Source: Paragonimus westermani
Lineage: Eukaryota > Platyhelminthes > Trematoda > Plagiorchiida > Troglotrematidae
DNA: 64,000 nucleotides
Reading direction: 5' to 3'
Assembly: GCA_008508345.1 (NCBI GenBank)
Contig: QNGE01000837.1
Coordinates: 62,001 to 126,000, forward strand
In this document: one piece after another, positions 51,011 to 61,940 of the stretch
How the letters are laid out: the number at the start of each line of letters is the position of its first letter
How positions within the stretch are numbered: position 1 is the stretch's first letter
Made by a program: the position numbers and the translations under genes
Notes under the pieces: generated by a model
The model's database searches: none
The model's input: only the letters and a program-made list of their open reading frames with translations
What the model was told of the DNA's origin: nothing

Positions 51011-51848
51011 TAAAACTGCAAATGTGTGTGTGCAAAAAATCAATGGAGTTCCATTGATTTGGGTGCTGCCTGTGTACCTCCACCCAAAATTCGCATCGCT
51101 GGAGACACTGCGAATGCCTGCGTGGATTTCTGCTATTTTGGTAGCAACTTGTCGACAGATTTGTCCGTGGACCGCCAGCTGAGAGCGCGTGTGGCGAAGG
51201 CTAGTGCTGCTTTCGGACGTCTTGAAAGGCGTGTCTGGAAGAATCACAGCCTGAAGATGGCCACGAAGCTGTGTGCCTACTGCTCTGCAGTACGACAGTG
51301 AGACGTGGACATTGTATCAGCGGAACGTGAGCTATCTGAGCCGCTTCCATGTTCAGTGTCTGAGGTGCATCTTGGGTATTCGGTGGTCGGACATGATTCC
51401 GAACACTGAGGTAGTGCGGCGAGCGGACATGGACAGGATGGAAGCCATGTTGATGCTGAATCAGCTCCGTTGGCTCGGTCACGTCCGTCGGATGAGCGAT
51501 GACCGTATCCCGAAGCAGTTACTGTACGGACAAGTGAAGTCAGGTAAGCGAAATCCCGGTGGTCAGAAGCGGAGTTACCAGGATGTTGTGCGGGTGAGTC
51601 TTTCACGTGGTAACATTGATTTTAGATGTTGGAAAGATTTGGCGTTGAACCGGACGGCCTGGAGGAATACGGTACGGGCGGGCGTCCGAGCGTTCAACGA
51701 GCAACTATTGCGCGGTCGCGAGCGGAAGCGTGCGGTACGCAGAGGAACCATCGGTGCCATAGGTCGCGGTGACGTGACTATATGACGTTGCGATGAGTGC
51801 GGTCGAAAATGAGTTGGCCGTTTGGGTTTAGTAGGCCACCAACGTACT
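51011..51848 (+). mobile_element. LINE ORF2 C-terminal part with zinc finger, best-preserved element here
   Basis: Frame 51026-51301 carries the region after the RT palm: IRIAGDTANACVDFCYFGS (the V..F.YLGS block), LSVDRQLRARVAKASAAFGR and RVWKN. A small deletion near 51270-51290 shifts the frame. Frame 51273-51785 continues with QYDSETWTLYQRN, FHVQCLRCILGIRWSD, QLRWLGHVRRM and PKQLLYGQVKSGKRNPGGQK. In the same phase, past a TGA at 51783, lies CDECGRK-stop-VGRLGLVGHQRTH (51789-51848). That is a C2H2 finger of the form C-x2-C-x12-H-x3-H, typical of the C-terminus of this LINE group. The unit is GC-richer than its surroundings, and the truncated 5' end is usual for LINEs. The clade is not assigned. 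Confidence 0.9.
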
Positions 51849-54800
51849 CATAGTACACCGTCTACGAAGAGGCGGCGAGTACATTAGGCTCCGGTCAGGT
51901 ATGTAGTATCAGTGTATCCATTCTACTCCTCTTCGTTGACAACTCATCCGCTTCCATTTTCAGAAACTTGAACATTTGTGGTCTTCTATCCATTCTTTTT
52001 TCGGCTTTGTCGGTGTATTATATGATGAATGATCTGCCTGGCTTTTCATAGTCCAAGGAGAACTTTGCTTTTCATCCTTATCTTCTGTGGGATGCACTAA
52101 CCTGCACTCGTATGCTGCAATGCTTCCTGTATTACACTTCACAAATCGTTTTTTCTGGTTTAGGTCTCGTCATTGCAGCCTCTCTCTGGTTAGTTTCCGA
52201 GAGATAAGAGTTTCCTTTCCTTATCAGCCAATCAAGTGGCTAACCAGCATTGGCCGGCTGGACAGAAAGACCCCACTGGCACACCTCACAGTCTTATTCC
52301 TTCGGGTTTACACTGGATACGTGGTATGTTGGTGGAACTGCAATTAGTGCAGCGCAAGCCAGTTGCAGTGATGGCTAAGCGCAGGTGTCCTTTGGCTTCG
52401 ATCACTGTGAAAGGCAAATCTGAATCGGATGCCGCCAACCGTTTGCAAAATAATGCATATCTTTCAGCGATGTAAAACTAACCACATATGTTTATGTCTG
52501 ACTGATGGAAATTATCTTCGTTATATTTTATAGCGTTTTGATATTCAAGGGTTACCAACTTCACTGTGATGATATATTCATGAGAGCGTATTTCTTTTAA
52601 TTGACACTATGAATTTTTGGATTGACTGTATTATCTTTTCGTATTCGGAATAACTCGACCTAATTAACGCTTGTCTGAATCTCATTCCTGTAAATCAAGT
52701 AGAATTCACGTAATGGTCACTCAGCTAGATCCTCGGTTTTTTTTTCAATCAATAGATTATTTTTGAAAGAATTGCTTATAATTGGTGGACCATGAGCACT
52801 TCAGTGTACTGGGTTCTCCGTTCGAAAACCATTGCCAGTTTACCCGTCTACTTGACCTCCAGATGCATTCGTTACCCCCGGCCGAAAACTCACAAGGTGG
52901 CTCGTCCAGGATGTCGTTGCTATAACTGTGCCTAAGTGGTTCTGTGGTCCGGTTTGTTTTCAACCCACTGATTATGCAAAACTAAGCCAAACATTCGTGG
53001 TGGCAGCTCAGCGCGATGTGACGCAAATACACAGAATTAAAAATAAACCCACCATATACCAAAATGGAAGTAAGCTACGCGAACTCCGGCCGCTTGTTGA
53101 TTTTCATTTGGTACTCGTTTTTAAACGGCATTAAGGGTACTATGAGTTAGACGAATTCCATAGGTTTTGTGTGCACTTTTTATTTTAAATTTGATTGTCT
53201 CAATGTTTGTTATGAAAAACCTGAGATGTTACCGACTAAACTACAGGCTTCCTTTTAAAGTATTACCTACATTACGGTTTGTAATGTTTAACAGTGAGGC
53301 GGTTCATTTTAAGAACATCCATAGCGACACAAATAAGTTGGATATTTGGAACGATCTGTAACTACTATGAGCGTATGAAACTTTCAACCTAGTTTTGGTC
53401 GCAACATCTTGAGATGTGAGTGAACAATTTGGTGAACGGGCGAAAAATTTGTTTGCACGTAGATTATAAACGTGAACTTCGCTATCAGTATGGGATTTCG
53501 TCTGATTGGACTAAGCTGTATAAAGTTGTTAAGATTTTGATCTCAGTCTGAAACTTGGTTGGCGCGCTGCACGGTTCAGTGTCCTCGATGGCAGACGACA
53601 CGTTTCTGTCATGTCACGCGATGGTAACATTTCCACTTAATTAGCCGCGCGATTGGGGGGTTTAAAATTGAAAAAGGAACATACTAATTCTTGTGGATAA
53701 AGATCCTTACCCTATGCAACAATAAACTTAGTGTGAGTAACAATGAAGCCAGTACTGCAAGCGTACAAAACCTGGTGGCAACTTACTGTATAAATCCCAA
53801 AATACATGATTTTGCCTCGTCCATGAATAGTGCTAGACGACAACAGAAGCTCACTAACGCCAAAGATTTAGGTGAGATTAATATCGGCATTTTTAAAAAG
53901 AACAGCATTCGTGAACGGATAATCGGAAACTGAATTTACCCTAACCACGAAGCAAAGAAAAATTTCTCACATACCTGGTCTACCGAGGTGGGAAATCCTT
54001 ATAACATAATGTGCGGAATTTAAAACAACTAATTATATTTCTCTCATTGCATGCAGTGCAAATAACCGTTAATGAGTAAACTGGATGTCTACTCGGAAAT
54101 ATGTCCGCATCTTAATTCTTTGCATTCCTTCATATATTCAAGTAGCCAACGACATCAACTGACGCCCAAACTACATAGGAGTAACCTCATAATTTTTGAT
54201 TGAAATCAATAATTGAAGTTTACACGTGGTTACTGGAACAGTCGTCTTCGCATTTTATCCGTCAGTGTTATGCATTCGTCCTTACATATTTTTCTAATCT
54301 ATTACTCTAATTTAAATTGTCAGCGTAGATTTTTGTTACCTGTTTCTGATAATTTGAGTATTCCCATAGTTGCCACGGGTTAAAGCTAAATGTTTTGGAA
54401 TTCCATCTCGAGCTCATTTGGCTAGGCTTCTGTGGGCAACCTTGTAGTTTGCGGCGTATTTCAAGTGCATCGTGGTACAGTCATAAGTGAGGTGATCACA
54501 ACTGTTAGCCTTGTTGCTCTTTTCAGTTGCATACTTAATACATTTATTAGCATTCTGACATTTTTAGTGTGTCTGAAGCGATTTTTGTATTATCTCCGTA
54601 ATCCATCTTCTTGAGAAAGCGAAATTCGTAAGTTTGGCTTGCGTGACCGTTCTTTCTGTCCACGTTATCCACATGTCACTGTCGTGTATTCTTTCCGGCA
54701 TCCGGTTTGTTCCGTTTCACAATGCTTCATCCTCAATTAAGGCATTTTTACGCTTCGAATAATGTGGTATTTTGAAAACTCATTTAGATATAATAATCGA

Positions 54801-55785
54801 ACGGTTTTTCAGTGTTATCATTCACAGATAAGTTTAGCGCTGAAAAATGGATTATTGCTAAATTCATCTAAGAGAGAGACCACAGAATAAATACAGTCAG
54901 TACACTCAGGTGTGTGTAAGATAATCATGTTTTCTAAACCATTCACTCTGGAGAAGTTCAAGTGGCTTACAGTTTGTAGTTCGTAGAAAGGGGTTGACTG
55001 AAAGGGTCTGTGTGTCTTCCATCACCTGAATCTTAGTCAGCGGATGCGCCGCCATAAACATTCTTGCCTGCGCGATGATCTGATTAAACCGTTATAGTCA
55101 AGAATAGATAAGTACTAAATTGTTCACTTAATAATGTGAAAATCCAAAGCGAACATCTGGATTATCCCAAGTAGTTCCCAATACCAAAAACTTAAATAAA
55201 AATTCTATGTTGTTTGTCCGTCCTTAACTCAAAACCGACGGACAGACATCAACTGATGTTCATGGAAAGCTTGCATTTGCTAATCAAATGCAACATGAAA
55301 ACTGGATGTATCTTGACAGAGCTATCCAAAAGATAATCCATCATGTGATAACATTTTATCAGTAGTTGACTGGAAGTTAATTTACAATAATCTTCGTGTG
55401 GCACGTATTCAATTTCAGATGTTTCACATGAGAACAAAATTGTGTATCTGTCTATCAAAGTGCTCTATATTGTATAAACGTTTCTTAAGTAAACCATCAG
55501 AACTGGTCTTAGGAATAATATCTTGTCAAGGAAATTTTCCATTTATAAAGGGTCCTCCAATAAAATGCATTTCTGTTCGTCCTCGCACAAAATTTATTGG
55601 TGTAATATATTTGAGGTCTCACACAAGTGGAACTCCCACTAACAGTCATCAGAAGCAAAGTTTTAGCGAACAGACTGTTCTCGATAAATTCTTCTATTTG
55701 GCTGGTAAAGGTTACTGATCAACAAAATAATGAAGGGACAATGTGATTGGATAAATGATTAACAATACATCGTTGTGGATAGGAA
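51849..55785. other. 3.9 kb without recognisable features
   Basis: Directly after the LINE zinc finger comes its 3' untranslated region, whose end I cannot fix. Frames at 52087-52475 (plus, two phases) and 53691-53933 have no motif. A run of eleven T lies at 52737-52745 and neighbours. AT content rises after 52.5 kb. Confidence 0.3.
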
Positions 55786-55915
55786 CACAAACGAAGTCGG
55801 TTCTGTACAGTCGATTTAAGTCAGGCTGAGAGAGTGGGACAGGGACAAATTATTTCACTGATTGGGTAGTCGTGTTTGGCCAAAGGAGCCCCAGGGTTTG
55901 AAGGAATTGTCTATG
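55786..55915 (-). repeat. Penelope terminal repeat, 3' copy
   Basis: This arm holds the last codons of the Penelope protein (LGLLWPNTTTQSVK, stop) and about 60 bp of 3' tail ending CGACTTCGTTTGTG on the minus strand. It is the reference copy for the inverted arm at 56630-56758; shared blocks include TTTGGCCAAAGGAGC and GGGTAGTCGT. Confidence 0.75.
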
Positions 55916-56637
55916 TACCCACAAATTATGGTGACTTGGTCTGATTGTGACCAACTTGCCAATCGACAGGATGTGGCGTTTGACCTTTTGCGACAAGGTG
56001 GCCAGGACCCTACAGACGGTACGAAATACTGTATTCTTGTCTGTGTGTTGATCGCAGTCGATCAAGTGGGCCAGAATGGGTGAACTCATGTGTTTTGTTT
56101 CCCCAGATTGAAGCGATGCAGGGCAACGTCCGTGGATCTTTTAAGATAAACGTCTAGTAATGCGATCCATGTATGCTGAACCACAGGAACATTCAGGTGA
56201 ATAGATCAAAAAGAAGCAACATTATTAGGCGTGTTATCTTTCAACTTCAGTTGGATCGCCCGTTTTGAGTAAAATGTGACAACAGGGTTGGCGACATAAT
56301 AAGTCGTGTTGTTAGCACTGGTGATTTGATGCGATGTCAACCCTGCCGCTGAGTCAGTTTTTAATGGCAACGATAAGTCGACGCTTCTCTTATCATCAGT
56401 GTCTACTGGGGGTTGCGGCTTTCAATCCGGCATGTTGCTGCTGACCAGCTTTTTTGAGTAGGCGTTAGTACTTGGAATCTTCACTGAATTCTCTGATTCC
56501 TCCTCTGTCGTATCATCTGTACAGATCCTCTTTGCTCTGTTAGTCAGACGACGTTTAAGATCACGTCTGAAACTGATCGGTACGTAGCTAAGGTCGCAAC
56601 CAAACCAAGTCACCAGAATTTATAGTTGCATAGACAC
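55850..56637 (-). pseudogene. Penelope-like protein C-terminus: linker, GIY-YIG nuclease, tail
   Basis: From 56637: GSVYATINSGDL (VYRKPT.SG block), then RRDLKRRLTNRAKRICTDD and NAYSKKLVSSNMPD (NGYP block). DDKRSVDLSLPLKTD (LPFKGD block) follows, up to about 56210. After a frame change the GIY-YIG nuclease begins at 56206: IYSPECSCGSAYMDRITRRL, the C-x-C...YIGRT.R.L core with YIGRT changed to YMDRI. A stop follows at 56143-56141. The same phase then runs to the natural end: SSPILAHLIDCDQHTDKN (saI..HL block), VHRQFLQTLGLLWP, stop at 55850. The mutated glycine and the stop make it inactive. Start and RT are missing, as in 5'-truncated copies. Confidence 0.85.
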
Positions 56638-56758
56638 TTCCTTTAAACCGTCGAGCTCCTTTGGCCAAAAACGACTACCCAACCCGTGAAATAATTTTTC
56701 CCTGTTCCACTGTCCTAGCCTGACAAAAATTGGCTATATAAGACTGACTTCGTTTGTG
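56630..56758 (+). repeat. Penelope terminal repeat, inverted 5' copy
   Basis: On the plus strand: GAGCTCCTTTGGCCAAAAACGACTACCCAACC, then GTGAAATAATTTTTCCCTGTTCCAC and CGTTTGTG at the outer edge. It is the 3' end of a sister copy facing the opposite way. A TATATAAGACTGAC box (about 56736-56749) lies near its outer end and is absent from the 3' copy at 55786-55915. Confidence 0.75.
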
Positions 56759-59700
56759 CAATTTTCCGCACAGCGTCGCCTCACTTCTAAGAAATCATGC
56801 TCTAGAAATTTGCTACGTTAACACTTGAAGTAACGTATATGAGAAAAAACTCCACACTGCTGCCAGTACATAAAAGCGGAATGTTAAAAATTACATTAAT
56901 CCTGCGAGAAGTGTTTGCGGCAAGATGGCTTAAGAAGTAAATATTTCATTTAAGAAGCTATGGGAGAACGTTTTTGAACTGATGCTGTGACTGAAGCTAA
57001 TGCTAAGTGAACAAACACACATTGTCTGCTAAATGTGACTCTTTTATCACCATTCATTTGAGTCCAAACTCTACACGATTTGAACATGATATTTTGTAAA
57101 TGGTGACAGACTGTGGAACTCAACTAATAACAAGTACCATCCATACTGCCAACAATCAAGTCTTGTTAACGTGTTTCGTGTCACTTTCTTGCATCCAATT
57201 CACTTAAACTTGTAGCTGAACGTTCTGAAGAGGATAATTTGAAATGGTCAGATTTAATAGTTTACGTGAAATCACTAGCACTCAATAGGTTGGATTTGCA
57301 ATTTAATCACGTTTAACTCCGCTCTCTACGGATGCACTTTAGTGAAAGCTAAAATCAAATATAATGAGCTCATTGAGTTGGACTAACAGAAGGTGCATCG
57401 AAATGTCATGAGTTTTCAGGCTGTGCTTTTGGCTTACATCGTTGAGGCGGCATACCGGAAGAAAATTTGCTAGCTCTCATCACACTTACCTTGTGGTGAC
57501 AAAGAAATCATTCTATAGTTGCTAATACTTCACTCATACCCCGTTGCATATGCATGCCTAGAGATATAATGGGAGAACAAAATGCTTTTTCAACCTACGG
57601 AGCTTTGGGACAGGTTAGGCCAGAGAGTAAGTAGACAATATTACTTGGTTAACAACTTGGATGTACCAGGACTCTAAGTTTGTACAGTTTGCTGAAACGG
57701 ACATGAATAGAACACACATGAATCCAAATTCTGAATAAGTTCTGCTCATAGCTAACTAAACTAAGTTGTGGTTAGTATGGCGACCAATAATTTTGGGTAG
57801 ATGGTAAAGTTGACAGTCCCCGGGGACCTTATAATTCACTAAATTAAGGAACGAAAAATGATGGTTCACTTGAAATCACTTCACTTGTAATATCTAACAC
57901 AGCTCTCTGTCATTGCGTTAATTTTGTATCCAAGTTACCCAACTGTTTTGATTGATAGACCTGTAGAAGATTAAAAAGTACAACGTGATATTGGACAATG
58001 ATTCTTTGTAAGGATACCTAAACTATGTATTTTTCGTAATCAACACCAAAATGGTATCAGAAACTACTAGCAACTTTGAATATAAGTTTTCAGGTTATAC
58101 TCATTGTAGTAACCGTAAGGCTTGGTTGGGTGCCATATCTGAACGCGTGCGCGATGTGAGAATCTCAACGAGAGGAGACACACGGCTGAACAAAGTAGTT
58201 TGTAAAGTTCAAATGCATCTTTACAGATATGCGGTATGGTTAACACAGGCTTCAGAGCTCTTGTGACTTCAGAAGAGTGCCATAGTATGTCAGTGTACTC
58301 GTTACTAAATGAAGTAACAATTTCTACTTTAAAGAACACACTCAAGACTGCCTTACCGAATAAAAGAAACAATTTTCAATTTGAATAAGTTTACACTATC
58401 AACAGAAGCAACTGATCGGCTACGGCTAGTACATGTGACTGACCGCATTTGTGTTGATAACACAAGACACAAACTTTAGCTTTTGTAGTCCAATCCAGTA
58501 AGTATGATGATCGCGAAATTAATTTGTTTGCCTCATGGAATACTTCAAATTTCATTAGTCATTGTCAACTACGCAGTCATTCATAATTCAGTTGGTGAAA
58601 AAATAAACTGTCATGGAAATACTGCAGACCCAACTGGTCAACAGGAGAGAGGGAAGCAGAGTTAAACAGATTCCGTTGAATGTGGCAGACTATGAAAAGC
58701 AACCACCGTGGCTACGGATACCAACATACCTAGAATGAGGTCGGCACTCTGCCTAAGAGTTGTTCTGTTCTGTTGGTTAAGTGTGAATTCTTGAAGTTCC
58801 CTAACTAGTTACTTCATTCCGCTGTCTTCTTAAGGCAACCCCAAGAGTTACAAAGAACCTTCAATCTCAAGTATATCCTCCTGTTACTTCAGTTGCAGGT
58901 TGTTCAAGCAGTTAATGGTGCCGCAATGAATTGATCTCAATAGAAATGACAGCGGTATTAGGATAATTCTTGGACTAGATAAGTACGCCCAACCCCATGC
59001 GTCGTCCGAAGCTAAACAACTAGTAGACACATGTACAGCAGCGTTATTACTCGCAGTATGCTTGTTTCAGAGAGCGCTCCTATCGGTATTCTGGCGGTGT
59101 CTACTCCAAATCAGTAGGGAATCTCTCCAACTTAACAGTCGCCTGCATTGGATGGCCTAAGTATCTCCAAAAATGGGGCACAAAGTAGTTCAGTCAACTT
59201 TCAATCATAACAATGGAAATGACGAATCAGTAGCACGTAACTTGTCTACCAGGATCAAATGCCGTCCTGACAGACCAAAGAACGTTAGATTTGGTGGGGA
59301 TAACTAGATATCACCAGAAAATATAACGCAGCGGCCCTCGAAATTACCGAAATGACTTCTACGCTCATGTGTATGCAGCTTAAGAGATCGAAAGCTGTTG
59401 AGCACTCCCACCTCAAAACAGGATCAACTCAAACAACATTGAAAGTCCTTAAGCAGATTCATCTGGTACGCTTAGTGTAGACAGCAAAATTTCTCCCTGT
59501 TTCTGTTTCTTTTTACCAACGCGACACCATTCTTCAGCAACTCGGACAACCTTCGAAAAATTTATGACCTGTCAGGCCCATTTCTATTTATAATTACACG
59601 AACTTTGTGAGAGGTGAGAATGCTGGACGACAGATAACACATCCAAAATGTTGCAGTGTTTCACGTCAGTAGAAAAATTGGCAAAGAAGTTTATTTGATT

Positions 59701-61384
59701 TTTTGTATTGTGCTGCTGGATCTTCTTCAATTGGTCTGGAGGGCTGTTAAAGTCATTTAACGTGTTATTCGCTTGGTGGATGTGAGTTACAGGTTGCCTT
59801 ATACTCACAGGGATGCCAACACAACCGTGTACGAAGTTGTGTGTACAGTATCAGCCTCAAACTGAACCAAAATTTAAATCAGAAATCCGAATTACCCGTA
59901 GACCAGTTGTTCAGTGATGTAACGTCCTTAACAAATCAATGGAAACAGGACTGTTTCAGCGGGTCAGAGGTCTTACTGGCTGCTGACAAATTCAGGAACC
60001 GTGTCGTTCCGATTTACTGTCACCGATGAGATGGTTACTTACCTTCTCGGTCACAGTAGTATCGTGACACTTATAGTTCGCTAACTATTTACAGTTCAAC
60101 ATGTCCAATATACGCTTCAAAAGTCAATTTCCACAGCGATGAAGACACAACTCAGCCAGGTTGAATGATTTAACCTCATCACCTCGCTGATTTTGGCTCA
60201 CTGTTTTCAGTTGAACATCAAGACGAAGTCTGATAGCGTTACCAACCATGTTTCCGTATTTGTCCTCCGATATGATGAAGAAATGAGAAGTTTATCAGTG
60301 GGTATGGGACGTTTAATTATATTTGGACGTTATGCATGGAACAAGTACGAACTAGAACAGACTGGCGTTTTTTGAGTATGTATCGTGACACAATTGAACC
60401 TTGAGTACCTTCACAAGAAATTCGTTTCTCTATCAACGTGGTGGCGCACAACAGCTGAAGGTGAAGCCTAAGCATTCTCACGATAAGATCGTTGTACACA
60501 CTAAGTGTGATATTGACATTTTTCAATTTGCAATTCAGGCTGACCTACTATTATGATTGTAGGGATGGTGGCGCACTAATCAATGAGTGTGTAAACGTGC
60601 AAAAGCGAAATTTGTGGAACACTTCTGATTACGAAGAGTAGGAGTTAACGGAATTTTCCACGATTTCCTGTCACAAGTCAGAATCAGGTGAAAGAACATA
60701 CAAGTATACAGCTTACTCGGTTCAGACTTGGCAAGCCCGACTGTCGTAAAAGTCAAAACTACAGAATTAGCTGCACTGTTCGCAGCACGTCCTAATCGTT
60801 CGTTGTGGGCTGTCCATCTACCAAAAGCCTGTGAACAGCCCACAGTAGCACCTGTCTTCGAAATGGGTGCGGAGATGACTCAACAACTTATCGGTCAACA
60901 GGGTTGCTTCCAGTGTTCTTCAAAAAACTGTAAGATTTATTAGATGACCATCTCCAGGCAAAGGTAGCAGATCTTGAACGGTACAACCTATACAATAGAT
61001 ATTAATACTTTAACCGTGACTGCGAGCCTTGTTGTGACATGTCGATTTTTCAGTCTTTGAGATGGTTGGTCAAGTCATCGTTTTACAGAAACTCCACAAT
61101 TATGGCCCCGATGAACGGTCAGTCAGGTGACTTAAGCATTAGCTGACCGAACGTAAGCTGAACGTCGATGCGGATGGACGGCCACCAATCTGGTTCCCTG
61201 CGGTTTCTAAAAGGATCCATGTTGTTCGTTCCTTACGTTCTTCACCTACCCATCTCTGTAATATCAGGGATACTGCTTCACTCGGAAGTATTCTATAATG
61301 TCCGGAAGATATGGTAAACATACCGAGCGAGTTGAGCTGTTCAAACTGAGGGTTCATAAAATACAGCTTGTTGTTGAGTGTTAC
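56759..61384. other. 4.6 kb without recognisable features
   Basis: Short frames only. One at 58051-58266 has a weak GIY-YIG-like look that I rejected. Minus frames at 58372-58067, 60843-60580 and 61387-61139 have no motif. Confidence 0.3.
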
Positions 61385-61940
61385 CAAATGCAGTCGTGCA
61401 CATTTACCGTCAGAACTGTTCTGAATTCAACCTTGATGACATCAAGCTGCTCGTATTGACTGTAGTAATGAACAGCTTAACTGTCTAGAGATTGTGCAGT
61501 CATGTGTAAAAATGCGCAAGTTACTTTGAATCTCCTGGAAAGAATTTGTGTAACCGTCCACCTTAAAGTGTTTCTCAGTTTGTTAGCCTCCGCAATCCAC
61601 TCACACATGGAGGCAAACATACACATTTGTGTTCATTTTGAAGAGGGTTTAACACTTATATCCTGTAGGATTAACCGAAACTAGCAGAGTTACGTCAATT
61701 TCCAGTGAATTACAGACATCTCAGAAGTAGCTTAATTTTCCCGCATGAAAGAATTTGCGCCTCTGGTCATCATCTTGTACGTCTTCCTCTAGAACAAATT
61801 GTTCGTCTAAGAGATGATTCGTTAGAGGTGGATTAGGAATTCAGAAAATTACTTCGTAAACAGTAAAACATCACGGCTTTGGTAAATTCACACTGCCCAA
61901 CTCTGTTGTGATGACAGAATTGGCTGAGATTTAAAAACCT
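61385..61940 (+). mobile_element. CR1-type LINE reverse transcriptase, second copy of the 20-kb family
   Basis: The plus strand from AATGCAGTCGTGCACATTTACCGTCAG (61387 on) aligns with 20131 on. Further shared blocks follow in order: GAA(A)GAATTTGTG, AATCCACTCACACATGGA, GTTTAACACTTAT, GAATTACAGACATCTCAG and TTACTTCGTAAAC. These cover the RT part after the catalytic block and the C-terminal region. The frame 61502-61684 reads NLLERICVTVHLKVFLSLLA, then IHSHMEANI, matching the LY..VRP.LEY region. The catalytic YxDD lies upstream of the recognisable part and is missing. Both copies are broken at different places. Confidence 0.65.

Larger units (their letters stand above)
55786..56758 (-). mobile_element. 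Penelope-like element, 5'-truncated, with inverted terminal copies
   Basis: The minus strand encodes the last third of a Penelope protein (about 56637-55850). It is bounded on both sides by about 130-bp arms that are inverted copies of the element's own 3' end (55786-55915 and 56630-56758). Such inverted or direct terminal copies ('pseudo-LTRs') are a known trait of Penelope-like elements. The inner protein part keeps its order over 260 codons with two breaks. Outer boundaries are set by the shared CACAAACGAAGTC at each end. Confidence 0.8.

Noticed and set aside
51201..51760. Long minus-strand frames opposite the LINE
   Set aside because: They are mirror frames of a GC-rich plus-strand coding sequence whose protein is clearly recognised.
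58051..58266. Frame with FEYKFSGYTHCSN...ERVRDVRIS, GIY-YIG-like at first sight
   Set aside because: The C-x-C and YIGxT core are not there, and no Penelope tail follows within 500 bp.
58985..59025. CGTCCGAAGCTAAAC, recalling a 5S rRNA block
   Set aside because: The flanks do not match 5S rRNA and no internal promoter is present.
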